64,000 nucleotides of DNA from Phaeosaccion multiseriatum (GCA_965112735.1 OZ218962.1:3162001-3226000); one strand, 5' to 3'; positions 33,046 to 46,958 are shown, counted from the stretch's first letter. Translations and numbers: made by a program. Notes: generated by a model from the sequence alone, not told the origin.

Positions 33046-33467
33046 CTCTCTCGCACCCCACCTCCGCCCTCACTTTGATTTCTTGCCAGCCGCTCGACCT
33101 GCGTGCCCCGTCCCTCGTCCGAGCCAAGAAGGCTCAGGTAGCAGCTCTGTGGAGAGCACACATCGCTGAGGCCGTTTGAAGCGCAGCCACCAACCTCCAA
33201 ACAGATCCGCGTTCCTTTCCACAGCGCCGATCTGGGGTTTCGCCCCTCTTCCACGCGCCCCGTCTCTCTCCTCGCACACTTCCGCCTTTAAATGATCCCT
33301 ACGAAGAAGAGGGAAGCTGCTCTAAGAGAAATCTTCTGCTCGACGAGGGATCGGGGACCCACAAATTACGTAATTTCTTTCAGCCAGACTCCCAATATTG
33401 GCGACGACTGGATGTGGAGGAGCGAGACAGTTTCGTCTTCAAAATTTCAAGGACAGGGGGCGGCAAG
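33046..33467. promoter_or_regulatory. Shared upstream region of RRP6 and the USP-like gene
   Basis: 422 bp between divergent start codons. The half nearer 33400 is AT-richer (AATTACGTAATTTC) and has an in-frame extension of the right-hand gene without ATG. A bidirectional promoter is inferred from layout only. Confidence 0.4.
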
Positions 33468-36860
<3,393 letters not shown>

Positions 36861-37114
36861 TGGATAGACGGAGGACAGGAGGACGAGTGGGGGACAGAGG
36901 CGCACAACAAGGCGGGGCTAGCTAATGATGATGAATGCAGCTAATACGATAGATAATACTTTCGTTAATGCTATCTGTCATCTTGGTGGCCAGAGTTATT
37001 GGTACTGCCTTGGCCAAAGGGTTATTGGTACTGCCTTGGCCAAAGGGGTATCCAAAGGGATTTATGGACTGAATAGGCATCGTGTACGTGCGTGTATGTG
37101 TGTGTGTGCATGTG

Positions 37115-37169
<55 letters not shown>

Positions 37170-37171
37170 GC

Positions 37172-37210
<39 letters not shown>

Positions 37211-37211
37211 C

Positions 37212-37243
<32 letters not shown>

Positions 37244-37261
37244 AGAAAAAAAGGGGGGGGG
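36861..37261. repeat. Gene 3' flank with (GT)n and (GA)n tracts
   Basis: About 220 bp of unremarkable 3' flank with a doubled TTATTGGTACTGCCTTGGCC unit (36998-37045), then GT/GC-alternating sequence (37082-37187) and GA repeats (37187-37243). No gene. Confidence 0.7.
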
Positions 37262-37704
37262 CTTGCGGCGTGCGGCGAAGGGGGCAGTTGAAAACTTGCT
37301 TGATTATCCTCTCCCACCCCTGCCTGGGACGCGCAACTTGGGACGCGGAAGGCCCTCTGGGCTGCAAGACACCCTTACGTAAGGAACAGGAGTTTCAGTT
37401 TGTGAGGCCACACGCTGCACCAGGGCCATAGAACTGAACTTGATAGAGGTTGCAGGACAAGCAACGATACCGGCATTCGACTTGTGCAACACGATGCGTA
37501 TGTTCAAGCGAGGGTGCCCCCCCCCCCCCTGAGCCCCCCTGAGAAGCCTGAAGCCCAGACCGCTGGCCTGCGGCCAAAAGCCCGAAGCCAGGGCTGATAG
37601 GGCTATTTTGATATAAGGTCGTCCCGAGGCCTCTAAATTAATCAATCGGCTCCACTCTGGCCTAGAAGCCTATGCTCTAGGCCCTACCGCCGGCCTAGGC
37701 CTCG

Positions 37705-37827
37705 ACCCTGGACAAGATTATCTGATTACTGATTACAGGCCGGCCTGATTACTGATTAGCTATGCGCCAGCCGGGGGCCGATTACTGATTACGGCCGGCG
37801 CACACCGTAATCTTGTCCAGGGTCGAA
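37705..37827. repeat. Left flank repeats of the (GGGA)n tract
   Basis: TCGACCCTGGACAAGATTA (from about 37704) and its inverse TAATCTTGTCCAGGGTCGA (37808-37826) bracket three GATTACTGATTA copies. The right-hand part (CCGATTACTGATTACGG to GGGTCGA) recurs in direct orientation at 39509-39563 beyond the purine tract. Confidence 0.7.
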
Positions 37828-39382
37828 GGGAGGGAGGGAGGGAGGGAGGGAGGGAGGGAGGGAGGGAGGGAGGGAGGGAGGGAGGGAGGGAGGGAAGGAG
37901 GGAGGGAGGGATGGAGGCAGGGAGGGAGGGAGGGAGGGACGGACGGAGGCAGGGAGGGAGGGAGAGGGGGGAGGGAGGGAGGGGGGGAGGGAGAGAGGGA
38001 GGGAGGGAGGGGGGGGAGGGAGGGAGGGAGGGGGGGAGGGAGGGAGGGAGGGAGGGAGGGAGGGAGGGAGGGAGGGAGGGAGGGAGGGAGGGAGGGAGGG
38101 AGGGAGGGAGGGAGGGAGGGAGGGAGGGAGGGAGGGAGGGAGGGAGGGAGAGAGGGAGGGAGGGAGGGAGGGAGGGAGAGAGGGAGGGAGGGAGGGAGGG
38201 AGGGAGGGAGGGAGGGAGGGAGGGAGGGAGGGAGGGAGGGAGGGAGGGAGGGAGGGAGGGAGGGAGGGAGGGAGGGAGGGAGGGAGGGAGGGAGGGAGGG
38301 AGGGAGGGAGGGAGGGAGGGAGGGAGGGGGGAAAGAGGGAAGGAGGGAGGGAGGGATGGAGGGAGGGAGGGAGGGAGGGAGGGAGGGACGGAGGCAGGGA
38401 GGGAGGGAGGGAGGAGGGAGGGAGGGAGGGAGGGAGGGAGGGAGGGAGGGAGGGGGGAGGGAGGGAGGGAGGGAGGGAGGGAGGGAGGGAGGGAGGGAGG
38501 GAGGGAGGGAGGGAGGGAGGGAGGGAGGGAGGGAGGGAGGGAGGGAGGGAGGGAGGGAGGGAGGGAGGGAGGGAGGGAGGGAGGGAGGGAGGGAGGGAGG
38601 GAGGGAGGGAGGGAGGGAGGGAGGGAGGGAGGGAGGGAGGGAGGGAGGGAGGGAGAGAGGGAGGGAGGGAGGGAGGGAGGGAGGGAGGGAGGGAGGGAGG
38701 GAGGGAGGGAGGGAGGGAGGGAGGGAGGGAGGGAGGGAGAGAGGGAGGGAGGGAGGGAGGGGGGGAAAGAGGGAAGGAGGGAGGGAGGGAGGGGGGGAAA
38801 GAGGGAAGGAGGGAGGGAGGGATGGAGGCAGGGAGGGGGGGAGGGAGGGAGGGAGGGAGGGAGGGAGGGAGGGAGGGAGGGAGGGAGGGAGGGAGGGAGG
38901 GAGGGAGGGAGGGAGGGAGGGAGGGAGGGAGGGAGGGAGGGAGGGAGGGAGGGAGGGAGGGAGGGAGGGAGGGAGGGAGGGAGGGAGGGAGGGAGGGAGG
39001 GAGGGAGAGGGAGGGAGGGAGGGAGGGAGGGAGGGAGGGAGGGAGGGAGGGAGGGAGGGAGGGAGGGAGGGAGGGAGGGAGGGAGGGAGGGAGGGAGGGA
39101 GGGAGGGAGGGAGGGAGGGAGGGAGGGAGGGAGGGAGGGAGGGAGGGAGGGAGGGAGGGAGGGAGGGAGGGAGGGAGGGAGGGAGGGAGGGAGGGAGGGA
39201 GGGAGGGAGGGAGGGAGGGAGGGAGGGAGGGAGGGAGGGAGGGAGGGAGGGAGGGAGGGAGGGAGGGAGGGAGGGAGGGAGGGAGGGAGGGAGGGAGGGA
39301 GGGAGGGAGGGAGGGAGGGAGGGAGGGAGGGAGGGAGGGAGGGAGGGAGGGAGGGAGGAAGGAAGGGAGGGAGGGAGGGAGT
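37826..39382 (+). repeat. 1.55-kb (GGGA)n purine tract
   Basis: Almost uninterrupted GGGA tetranucleotides, about 385 units, with scattered variants (GGGAGA, GGGGGG, GGAAGG, GGGACGGAGGCA, GATGGAGG). Larger blocks such as GGGGGGAAAGAGGGAAGGAGG recur at about 38328, 38760 and 38790, so the tract also expanded in higher-order pieces. The G-strand is all purine and can form G-quadruplex or triplex structures. Long frames on both strands are artefacts. Assembly length may be unreliable. Confidence 0.95.
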
Positions 39383-40228
39383 CATCCCTAAACTGATTAT
39401 ACCAGCGCCAGCCAGCCGGCCTGGCGCCTGATTACTGATTATGGCGCCAGCCGGCCCGGTTGCTTACGGCCGGTGACCAGCCGGCCTGATTACTGATCAT
39501 GCGTCAGCCGGGGGCTGATTAGTGATTACGGTCGGCGCACACCGTAATCTTGTCCAGGGTCGATAGGCCGGGGGGGCTGCGCCAAAAATAGGCCTAGCTA
39601 GGCCGGGGGCCTGCGGCCCCCTCTAGCTAGGCCGGGGGCCTGCGGCCCCCTCTAGCTAGGCCGGCCGAATTTCGTCTCTAGGCCTACTAGACTTCTAGGC
39701 CAGTCTTCGGTCCCATGCACGCCTAGCGAGGGCCGTAGGCCCGCACGGCCTAGGGCAGACGCCAGCCAACTAGGCGGACGGACGGTGGGAGTGCCCAGAG
39801 TGCAAAGAGTAGCCAGTTTCATCGCATGGGAATGGCTGGAAGTGATGAGGAGTAGTAGACTTCGTTCCTGTTGTCTCTTCCGCCTCGCTGGCCCTACGAG
39901 GTGTGCTGCTAGCTACCCACTGGCTGGGCGGCACCACGCACGCGCCCACGGTCACTGGGAGGCTGCCTAGAGGCGGGCTATCAGGAGGCTCAGAGGGGTG
40001 GCGTGAGCGTGCACACAGCAGCCAGGGACGAAGAAGACTTGCGCCGTGCCCGATACCGAGAAGCGACCCAGGAAGCGCAATCACAAGGGCGAGCTCATTC
40101 CAGAGAGCCAGTCCTTCCCCTGTGTATGGTGGGCCTTGTGGATGTGATTTTTGCAAGTTCATTCGCAACAAGCCTTAGGAAGGGGTTTGCTTGTTGTTTT
40201 CCACTAGCTAGTCGCCAGTTGTGGTAGG
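39383..40228. repeat. Right flank of the purine tract, repeat-rich, no gene
   Basis: Contains GATTACTGATTA copies, the direct repeat of the left flank (39509-39563), a tandem ~38-bp unit with GGCCGGGGGCCTGCGGCCCC (39592-39660, itself palindromic) and AGGCCTACTAGACTTCTAGGCC-like palindromic pieces near 39680. The frames at 39770-40230 lack any recognisable feature. Confidence 0.55.
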
Positions 40229-41099
40229 AGAATTTGAAATTAGTTGCCCTGCAACCTCTAACTCCTGCTCCTTACGTAAGGGCCATAGGGAGGGCCCTCC
40301 GTGCCCCAAGTTGCGCGTCCCAGGTAGGGTGGGATAGGAGAACTAAACAAATTTTCAAAATTTTTCAACTGCCCCCTTCGCCGCACGCCGCCCGCCCCTC
40401 CGCACAGAGTTATCAACACAACACGCACCCGACGTGCCCAATTCCGATCCAGTTCCGATCTGAATTAATTAATTTATTGAAAAAAACGGGAAAAGAGAAA
40501 AAAATTGAAAAATTGGAACTTAGTTTTTCTGAGTACCTTTGGTCCCTCTCCCTCTCCCTTCATTCACTTGCGTTCACTCGCAACCCAGAAAGGGAAGAGA
40601 TGATGAAGATGTTTTTGTTTTTGATCGCACTGGCGTCCCTGGTCTATCAGGGGCACTGTAGTGCCTGCACAAGTAACAATGTCCCACAGGAAAATTGCGT
40701 CGACACAGCGTCCACCTGCGCTGATGTAAGAAGCATTGACGCCTCCTGGCTACCGGACCTGCACTGCCCCCTTCCTCGGTCATTGCTTCTTTCCTGTGTT
40801 ACCTTCTCCGGCTGCTGGTGCTGGAGGGCTGGTGCTGCGCTGACACTTTCTGCTGCTGCTGGTTCCTTGTTGCTTCTTTCCTTGCTTCTCCTCTCTCGCT
40901 CCTTATCATTCTACTCAGGCTACGAAACCTGGTTTTGTAAGTGGCTGATGGCTTCCTAGGGGAGGGCCGGGTGGCTAGTGCCACGACCAGCCAGTCGAGA
41001 GTGTGGTGGTGTTGCGAGCTGCCTCGGACTCCTTCCGCAAACAGTTCCCTTGTTTTGATTAGGCAGGCACTAGTATCTCGCTCCTCACACGCCTGCTTC

Positions 41100-41619
41100 T
41101 GTTAGAAGTCGTGCTTTTGCTAGACTGGTACCTACCCTCTGAATTCAGACCGGGAGGTACCAGTCTAGCAAAAGCACGACTTCTAACAAGCCCTAATGCT
41201 AGAAGTCGAACCCCCCCCCCCCCACCGCACATAGTGGAGAGAAGTAACTCGCAGTCTGGGAATCAGACTAATGGGTGCCAGCCGGTACCAGTTTTCGCCG
41301 AAAAACACACTTTTTAATATATTCAGAGGGTAGGTACCAGTCTAGCAAAAGCACGACTTCTAACAAGGCCATTGCGAGTTCGAATCCTGGCTGTAGCTTG
41401 TGAAAAAAGTGTGTTTTTCGGCGAAAACTGGTACCGGCTGGCACCCATTAGTCTGATTCCCAGACTGCGAGTTACTTCTCTCCACTATGTGCGGTGGGGG
41501 GGGGGGGGTTCGACTTCTAGCATTAGGGCTTGTTAGAAGTCGTGCTTTTGCTAGACTGGTACCTCCCGGTCTGAATTCAGAGGGTAGGTACCAGTCTAGC
41601 AAAAGCACGACTTCTAACA
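41100..41619. mobile_element. Fold-back element, copy A (520 bp, TSD CTTC)
   Basis: Starts TGTTAGAAGTCGTGCTTTTG and ends with the exact inverse. It is flanked by CTTC on both sides (41096-41099, 41620-41623). Each end carries an ~89-bp near-palindrome built from that terminus, GCTAGACTGGTACC and GAATTC. Between them lie two inverted inner arms of ~230 bp containing a poly-C/poly-G run, GCACATAGTGGAGAGAAG and GGTACCAGTTTTCGCCG. A GAGTTCGAATCC box resembling a tRNA B-box is present near 41370. No coding capacity. It sits in an intron of the secreted-protein gene. Confidence 0.85.
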
Positions 41620-42636
41620 CTTCCTCCTGCCCGCCGTCCTCCCCCATGGCTCTTGCTCGCCCCGTCTCCACGCCCCTGCCTGCTCGCCCTTGTTACTGGT
41701 TGGTGGCTGGCTGCAACCGACGGTTTCTTCGAAAAAGATTTGTTACACTTGCTTACCCCCCTTTTGCGCGGTGAGTACACTTGCTTACTAAGAATACGTG
41801 CGGTGTACATGGTGCTTTTGTAGCGGAACGCTAAGCAACGCGCGATCGGCATGACAACGACCACCCCACCATCACTCTCCTTCCTCTGCTTGGCTGCGTC
41901 CCACCTCTTGCAGGGTACGACATTTCAAGAAGGAGCCCAAGTCCAATGCATAAACCAAGCCTGTACGGTACGTGGTGGCGTGTAGTGGAGGGCTGATACG
42001 GTTCCTGTGGACCCCTTGCCTCCCATGACCCCGTCCCCCCCCTGCCTTCCCCGGTGTGCCGTTCCCGCTGCTGCTGTTGCGTGACCCGTCCTACCTTTCC
42101 ATGCGATGCATCTCTCGCGCGTACAACAGACTTCGATTTTTGAGCCCGGCACCTGTTGCGACGGCAGCGGATGGTATGTGGCTGCATCCTCCGCATCAGC
42201 GCCGGGCGCGCCCACACATGTTGAGCCTTTTCGTTCCTCCCGCTCCCTGGCTGGCTGACTTTCGAGTAACACCTCTCCATCCACGCACGCGCATTCGGGG
42301 CTGAGCTTGGAAGCTCATTACCAAATGCAATCTCTGCTGCCCCCCGCACCCGCGGCCTATCCACATCGCTCTCTCTCTCTCTCTCTCTCTGTGCTCCTTC
42401 AGTCCCTCGGGACCACCGTCTTGTGCCGGTTTCGTGGCCGTCCAGGGTGACCCCGTCGTGACGGGCCTCAAGGGTCAAAGCTTTCTCTTCAAGGGCCTTC
42501 ACGCCGTGTGGTTCGCCGCCCTTGCCGAGCGGCACCTGCAGTGGAATTGGCTCCTCCATGTCTTCGAGGAGTGCGAGGATGGCCTCATGCCGGTGAGTGA
42601 CTGCGAGGGTCTAAGCCTCTTGCATCTTTACTGTAG

Positions 42637-42860
42637 TGTAAAGAGTCACGTTGCTCTCCACCTAGGATAGGAGTAGCCGCATGGACAAGGTAATAGCAAC
42701 CCCAAAGCCAGCCTGGCAGCCAGCCTTGTCTCTATTAGCTTTATCCGTGAGCCATCCTAAACGACCAACCTGCTGGGAGGTGAGTGAGAAACGGGCCACG
42801 CACCGTTTCTCACCGTATTTGCCTGGGCCTGGGCCATTGACATAATACTGACTTTCAACA
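42637..42860. repeat. Left LTR-like direct repeat
   Basis: 224 bp, TG...CA, identical by eye to 44916-45139. Contains an AGAAACGGGCCACGCACCG / CGGTGAGAAACGG-like inverted pair near its 3' third. Confidence 0.85.
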
Positions 42861-43295
42861 TCCCCGTCAGCCATCCCTGCACTTCTAACATCCCCCTGAA
42901 CTAAACTATTGCGTGTCCCCACGCAACTCAAAGCGGGTTCGCCTACTAAAGCTCGACTTGTAGCAAAAGCCTCCATGTTGCTTCCAATAAAAACGGATGA
43001 GAAATATGCAAAACTCACCCAGGTGTGTGCGACCGCTCCTCCAACACACACCCTCCTGTATTGGTGAGAAAACCCCACGACTCAAACTCACCCACACAGG
43101 CTCACGGATGAGAACATCCCATGACTCAAACTCACCCGCGCAATTCTCTATCTCCACTCCTACTCGCCACCAGCGTTGCCAAAGCCTCGTTGCGCACCAC
43201 TAATGCTGACTGCTCAAGTGTTTACTGGTGTGCCTACAAGGCACCCAGACAGTCCCTAAAGCAGCCTTGCGAGTATCCTTCTCTGTCTCCCGCCA

Positions 43296-44850
43296 AGCTC
43301 CGTGCAACAGCAACAGCCGCGCTGCTGCCACACTCGAAAGCCGTGCCCGCTGTAGGGCACCGCTCTCGGCAGTTCTCTATCTCCACGGCCCACCAAGCTC
43401 CAGCAGCAATTTCCGTGCAACAGCAACATCCGTGCTGCTGCCACACTCGAAAGCCATGCCCGCTGACTAAGGCACCACTCCCGGCAATTCTCTATCTCCA
43501 CGGCCCATCAAGCTCCAGCAGCAATTTCCGTGCAACAGCAACATCCGTGCTGCTGCCACACTCGAAAGCCGTGCCCGCTGTAAGGCACCGCTCCCGGCAA
43601 TTCTCTATCTCCACGGCCCACCAAGCTCCAGCAGCAATTTCCGTGTAACAGCAACATCCGTGCTGCTGCCACACTCGAAAGCCATGCCCGCTGTAAGGCA
43701 CCGCTCCCGGCAATTCTCCATCTCCACTGCCCACCAAGCTCCAGCAGCAATTTCCGTGTAACAGCAACATCCGTGCTGCTGCCACACTCGAAAGCCGTGC
43801 CCGCTGTAAGGCACCGCTCCCGGCAATTCTCTATCTCCACGGCCCACCAAGCTCCAGCAGCAATTTCCGTGTAACAGCAACATCCGTGCTGCTGCCACAC
43901 TCGAAAGCCATGCCCGCTGTAAGGCACCGCTCCCGGCAATTCTCTTATCTCCACGGCCCACCAAGCTCCAGCAGCAATTTCCGTGCAACAGCAACATCCG
44001 TGCTGCTGCCACACTCGAAAGCCATGCCCGCTGACTAAGGCACCACTCCCGGCAATTCTCTATCTCCACGGCCCATCAAGCTCCAGCAGCAATTTCCGTG
44101 CAACAGCAACATCCGTGCTGCTGCCACACTCGAAAGCCGTGCCCGCTGTAAGGCACCGCTCCCGGCAATTCTCTATCTCCACGGCCCACCAAGCTCCAGC
44201 AGCAATTTCCGTGTAACAGCAACATCCGTGCTGCTGCCACACTCGAAAGCCATGCCCGCTGTAAGGCACCGCTCCCGGCAATTCTCCATCTCCACGGCCC
44301 ATCAAGCTCCAGCAGCAATTTCCGTGCAACAGCAACATCCGTGCTGCTGCCACACTCGAAAGCCGTGCCCGCTGTAAGGCACCGCTCCCGGCAATTCTCT
44401 ATCTCCACGGCCCACCAAGCTCCAGCAGCAATTTCCGTGTAACAGCAACATCCGTGCTGCTGCCACACTCGAAAGCCATGCCCGCTGTAAGGCACCGCTC
44501 CCGGCAATTCTCCATCTCCACTGCCCACCAAGCTCCAGCAGCAATTTCCGTGTAACAGCAACATCCGTGCTGCTGCCACACTCGAAAGCCGTGCCCGCTG
44601 TAAGGCACCGCTCCCGGCAATTCTCTATCTCCACGGCCCACCAAGCTCCAGCAGCAATTTCCGTGTAACAGCAACATCCGTGCTGCTGCCACACTCGAAA
44701 GCCATGCCCGCTGTAAGGCACCGCTCCCGGCAATTCTCCATCTCCACTGCCCACCAAGCTCCAGCAGCAATTTCCGTGTAACAGCAACATCCGTACTGCT
44801 GCCACACTCGAAAGCCATGCCCGCTGTAAGGCACCGCTCCCGGCAAACTC
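43296..44850. repeat. ~113-bp tandem satellite
   Basis: About 13 units of the pattern ...CGGCAATTCTCTATCTCCA... CAGCAGCAATTTCCGTG... GCTGCTGCCACACTCGAAAGCC... Starts of CGGCAATTCTC fall near 43482, 43598, 43711, 43824, 43938, 44052, 44164 and so on. A variant with GACTAAGGCACCACTCC recurs about 568 bp apart (43465, 44033), which suggests higher-order repeats of five units. The unit is not a multiple of three overall; apparent Cys-rich frames are artefacts. Confidence 0.85.
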
Positions 44851-44915
44851 AAAGCTACCGAGCTGCTGCCTGAGCCTCTTGGCCAAGGTCAGCTGCCTTC
44901 GGGATTCTTTGGGGT

Positions 44916-45139
44916 TGTAAAGAGTCACGTTGCTCTCCACCTAGGATAGGAGTAGCCGCATGGACAAGGTAATAGCAACCCCAAAGCCAGCCTGGCAGCC
45001 AGCCTTGTCTCTATTAGCTTTATCCGTGAGCCATCCTAAACGACCAACCTGCTGGGAGGTGAGTGAGAAACGGGCCACGCACCGTTTCTCACCGTATTTG
45101 CCTGGGCCTGGGCCATTGACATAATACTGACTTTCAACA
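44916..45139. repeat. Right LTR-like direct repeat
   Basis: 224 bp, same sequence as 42637-42860, preceded by GGGATTCTTTGGGGT and followed by the duplicated GTAG. Confidence 0.85.
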
Positions 45140-45864
45140 GTAGCGCGAAAAGGTTCGGGTTCGCCTCGCTACACGCGATGGTGGGTGGTGATGTCTTTTG
45201 CTGACGTTGAGCACCGTCTCGCCCCTCCTTGCTGTATCTGCTCTGCACGCGGCCTCTCCCCGCCCAGACGTACGTCACGAGACATGCGCTTACCCTGTTC
45301 TCGGAGGACGGTTTGGCGGAGTACGAGATCGAAGTTGGCGTGAAGGATGTTACGAAGTACAACCCCGGATGCCCGGACGGCGAGGGCGACACGTGTCTCG
45401 GCGAGGGCTCCCTCGAGATGGTCCTGAATGGCCAGACAATCACCAGCCCTGGCGAGTACGAGCTCGAGGAAGGCGCCTCGGTGAGGGCTTTCAACAATGT
45501 TGGATCCTGCCAGATCAGGAGGGATATGCACATGACGCAGCGCCTGAAGAAGGAGGAGGAGGAGCTCCTTGCCTCATCGCGACGTCGGCTCGACGACGAA
45601 GACTGGGAAGCCAGCGCCGACCTTCGTGCGCTGGATGTGCTGCAGGCTCGTCTCTTCGCGATGGAGGACATCGAAGCGTGCTCGGCCTGGATCGCCGAGA
45701 AGCGTACTGACCGTGACCTCTTCGAATCCCCCGGCGGCTGGGCCTCCGTGTACATCACCACCCCCACCTACGCTTTCCAGATCGACTACCGCCAGGAGGT
45801 CGATCGCTGCCACGCCCACGTGGTGGACGCCACCATGATGCTCTCCCCCAACGACGAAGGCGTG

Positions 45865-46329
45865 TGTTAGAAGTCGTGCTTTTGCTAGACTGGTACCTAC
45901 CCTCTGAATTCAGACCGGGAGGTACCAGTCTAGCAAAAGCACGACTTCTAACAAGCCCTAATGCTAGAAGTCGAACCCCCCCCCCCCCACCGCACATAGT
46001 GGAGAGAAGTAACTCGCAGTCTGGGAATCAGACTAATGGGTGCCAGCCGGTACCAGTTTTCGCCGAAAAACACACTTTTTTCACAAGCTACAGCCAGGAT
46101 TCGAACTCGCAATGGCCTTGTTAGAAGTCGTGCTTTTGCTAGACTGGTACCTCCCGGTCTGAATGATTCCCAGACTGCGAGTTACTTCTCTCCACTATGT
46201 GCGGTGGGGGGGGGGGGGTTCGACTTCTAGCATTAGGGCTTGTTAGAAGTCGTGCTTTTGCTAGACTGGTACCTCCCGGTCTGAATTCAGAGGGTAGGTA
46301 CCAGTCTAGCAAAAGCACGACTTCTAACA
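45865..46329. mobile_element. Fold-back element, copy B (465 bp, TSD CGTG) inside an exon
   Basis: Same termini (TGTTAGAAGTCG ... CGACTTCTAACA) and inner arms as copy A, with a shorter junction between the inner arms (GAATGATTCCCAG). Flanked by CGTG at 45861-45864 and 46330-46333. It interrupts the last coding exon of the secreted-protein gene between Val and Glu codons. No coding capacity. Confidence 0.88.
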
Positions 46330-46495
46330 CGTGGAGGCGTGGAGCGGCGTGCTCGGCGAGACGCAGACCCTCAAGCTCGACGCCGCCACTGGCCAGGCCC
46401 TCAAGGGGCGCGATGCCATACTGAACTCTGTGCACGACGAGGATTACGTTGTGGACGGGCCTTGGGGCACTGTTTTCCCCGCGCGCCTATCTTGA

Positions 46496-46766
46496 GTGGA
46501 AAAGCGTTGCGGAGTGGGCAGGTGGTGGGCGTTTATCGGTATGATGTAGCTACTTCGTAGTACTAGAAGACCGTTGGTCGGTGAGGGGCCTCCTCTGCCC
46601 GGACTGGCTGGCTGGCTGGTGAGAGTGTGGCGGGTGCTTCCGTCAATGAAAGGGGGAGGCAGAGAGGGGGGCGCGTTTCTCGACTCAAGCCGTTGTGGTA
46701 CAAGGTAGAGGTGGAAAGGCTCCCTTGTGTAGGATTTAAAAAAGAGGAATCACCTAAGAAACTGAA

Positions 46767-46817
<51 letters not shown>

Positions 46818-46958
46818 ATGTAGCGCTGTGTCTCCGGTGCCCTCGAGGGGCCGGTTACTCCCCCTCTAGGGGCGCAGGGAGTGCAGGACCGGCTCCGCGA
46901 GGAGAGGAAAAAAAAAAAAACAGTTCTCTGTAGTCCGTATGTCTAATAGTACCGTGAT
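46496..46958. other. Intergenic: (GT)n and an inverted dispersed repeat
   Basis: 3' flank of the secreted-protein gene, a (GT)n run at about 46772-46815, then (46822-46910) an inverted copy of a repeat also present at 50660-50755 (shared GTAACCGGCCCCTCGAGGG read on the minus strand), then a poly-A run at 46907-46920. No gene. Confidence 0.6.

Larger units (their letters stand above)
37262..40400. mobile_element. Candidate ~3.1-kb fold-back element around the (GGGA)n tract
   Basis: Sequence at 37264-37460 (CGGCGTGCGGCGAAGGGGG ... CTTACGTAAGG ... GAGGTTGCAGG) reappears inverted at about 40230-40395 with roughly 80% identity, so the two arms face each other across ~2.8 kb. The inside has no coding capacity; it contains GATTACTGATTA motifs, TCGACCCTGGACAAGATTA in both orientations and the purine tract. 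A target-site duplication was not found, so the ends are uncertain. A chance pair of dispersed repeats is the alternative. Confidence 0.45.
42637..45139. mobile_element. LTR-flanked satellite-carrying element (2.5 kb, TSD GTAG)
   Basis: Two 224-bp direct repeats that I read as identical (42637-42860 and 44916-45139) begin TGTAAAG and end CAACA, i.e. TG...CA. They are flanked by GTAG on both outer sides (42633-42636 and 45140-45143). The interior has no gag or pol reading frame; it is mostly a ~113-bp tandem satellite. This fits a non-autonomous LTR element (TRIM/LARD-like) inserted recently, because the terminal repeats have not diverged. No clear primer-binding site was recognised after the left repeat. 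It lies inside the intron 42593-45267 of the secreted-protein gene. Confidence 0.8.
40600..46495 (+). pseudogene. Secreted Cys-rich protein with vWD-like domain, disrupted in its last exon
   Basis: Exon model 40600-40725, 40919-40936, 41738-41770, 41914-41967, 42130-42173, 42403-42592, 45268-45864, then 46334-46495 after a transposon; 407 residues if the insertion is ignored. A signal peptide (MMKMFLFLIALASLVYQGHC) is followed by Cys-rich short exons (CADATKPGF, CYTCLPPFC, EPGTCCDGSG). Then comes a segment with GDPVVTGLKGQSFLFKG, resembling the GDPHxxGxxGxxFxFxG start of vWD-like and related extracellular domains. The fold-back element at 45865-46329 sits between GTG (Val) and GAG (Glu) codons; reading into it gives a stop at 45868-45870. 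Skipping it plus one duplicated CGTG restores the frame exactly. Either the allele is broken or the element is spliced out (possible GGC|GTGTGT donor and GTGGAG| acceptor, in frame). Confidence 0.65.

Noticed and set aside
37760-39396. Frames of >500 codons on both strands (Gly-Arg-Glu-Gly or Pro-Ser-Leu-Pro repeats)
   Set aside because: Pure translation of the (GGGA)n tract; every frame is open.
41340-41400. Possible tRNA gene in the fold-back element (TAGC ... GAGTTCGAATCC)
   Set aside because: B-box-like sequence is present but acceptor and T stems do not pair; at most a tRNA-like relic.
43121-44940. Cys-rich frames of 140-212 codons on both strands
   Set aside because: Overlapping artefacts of the 113-bp satellite; frames shift between units.
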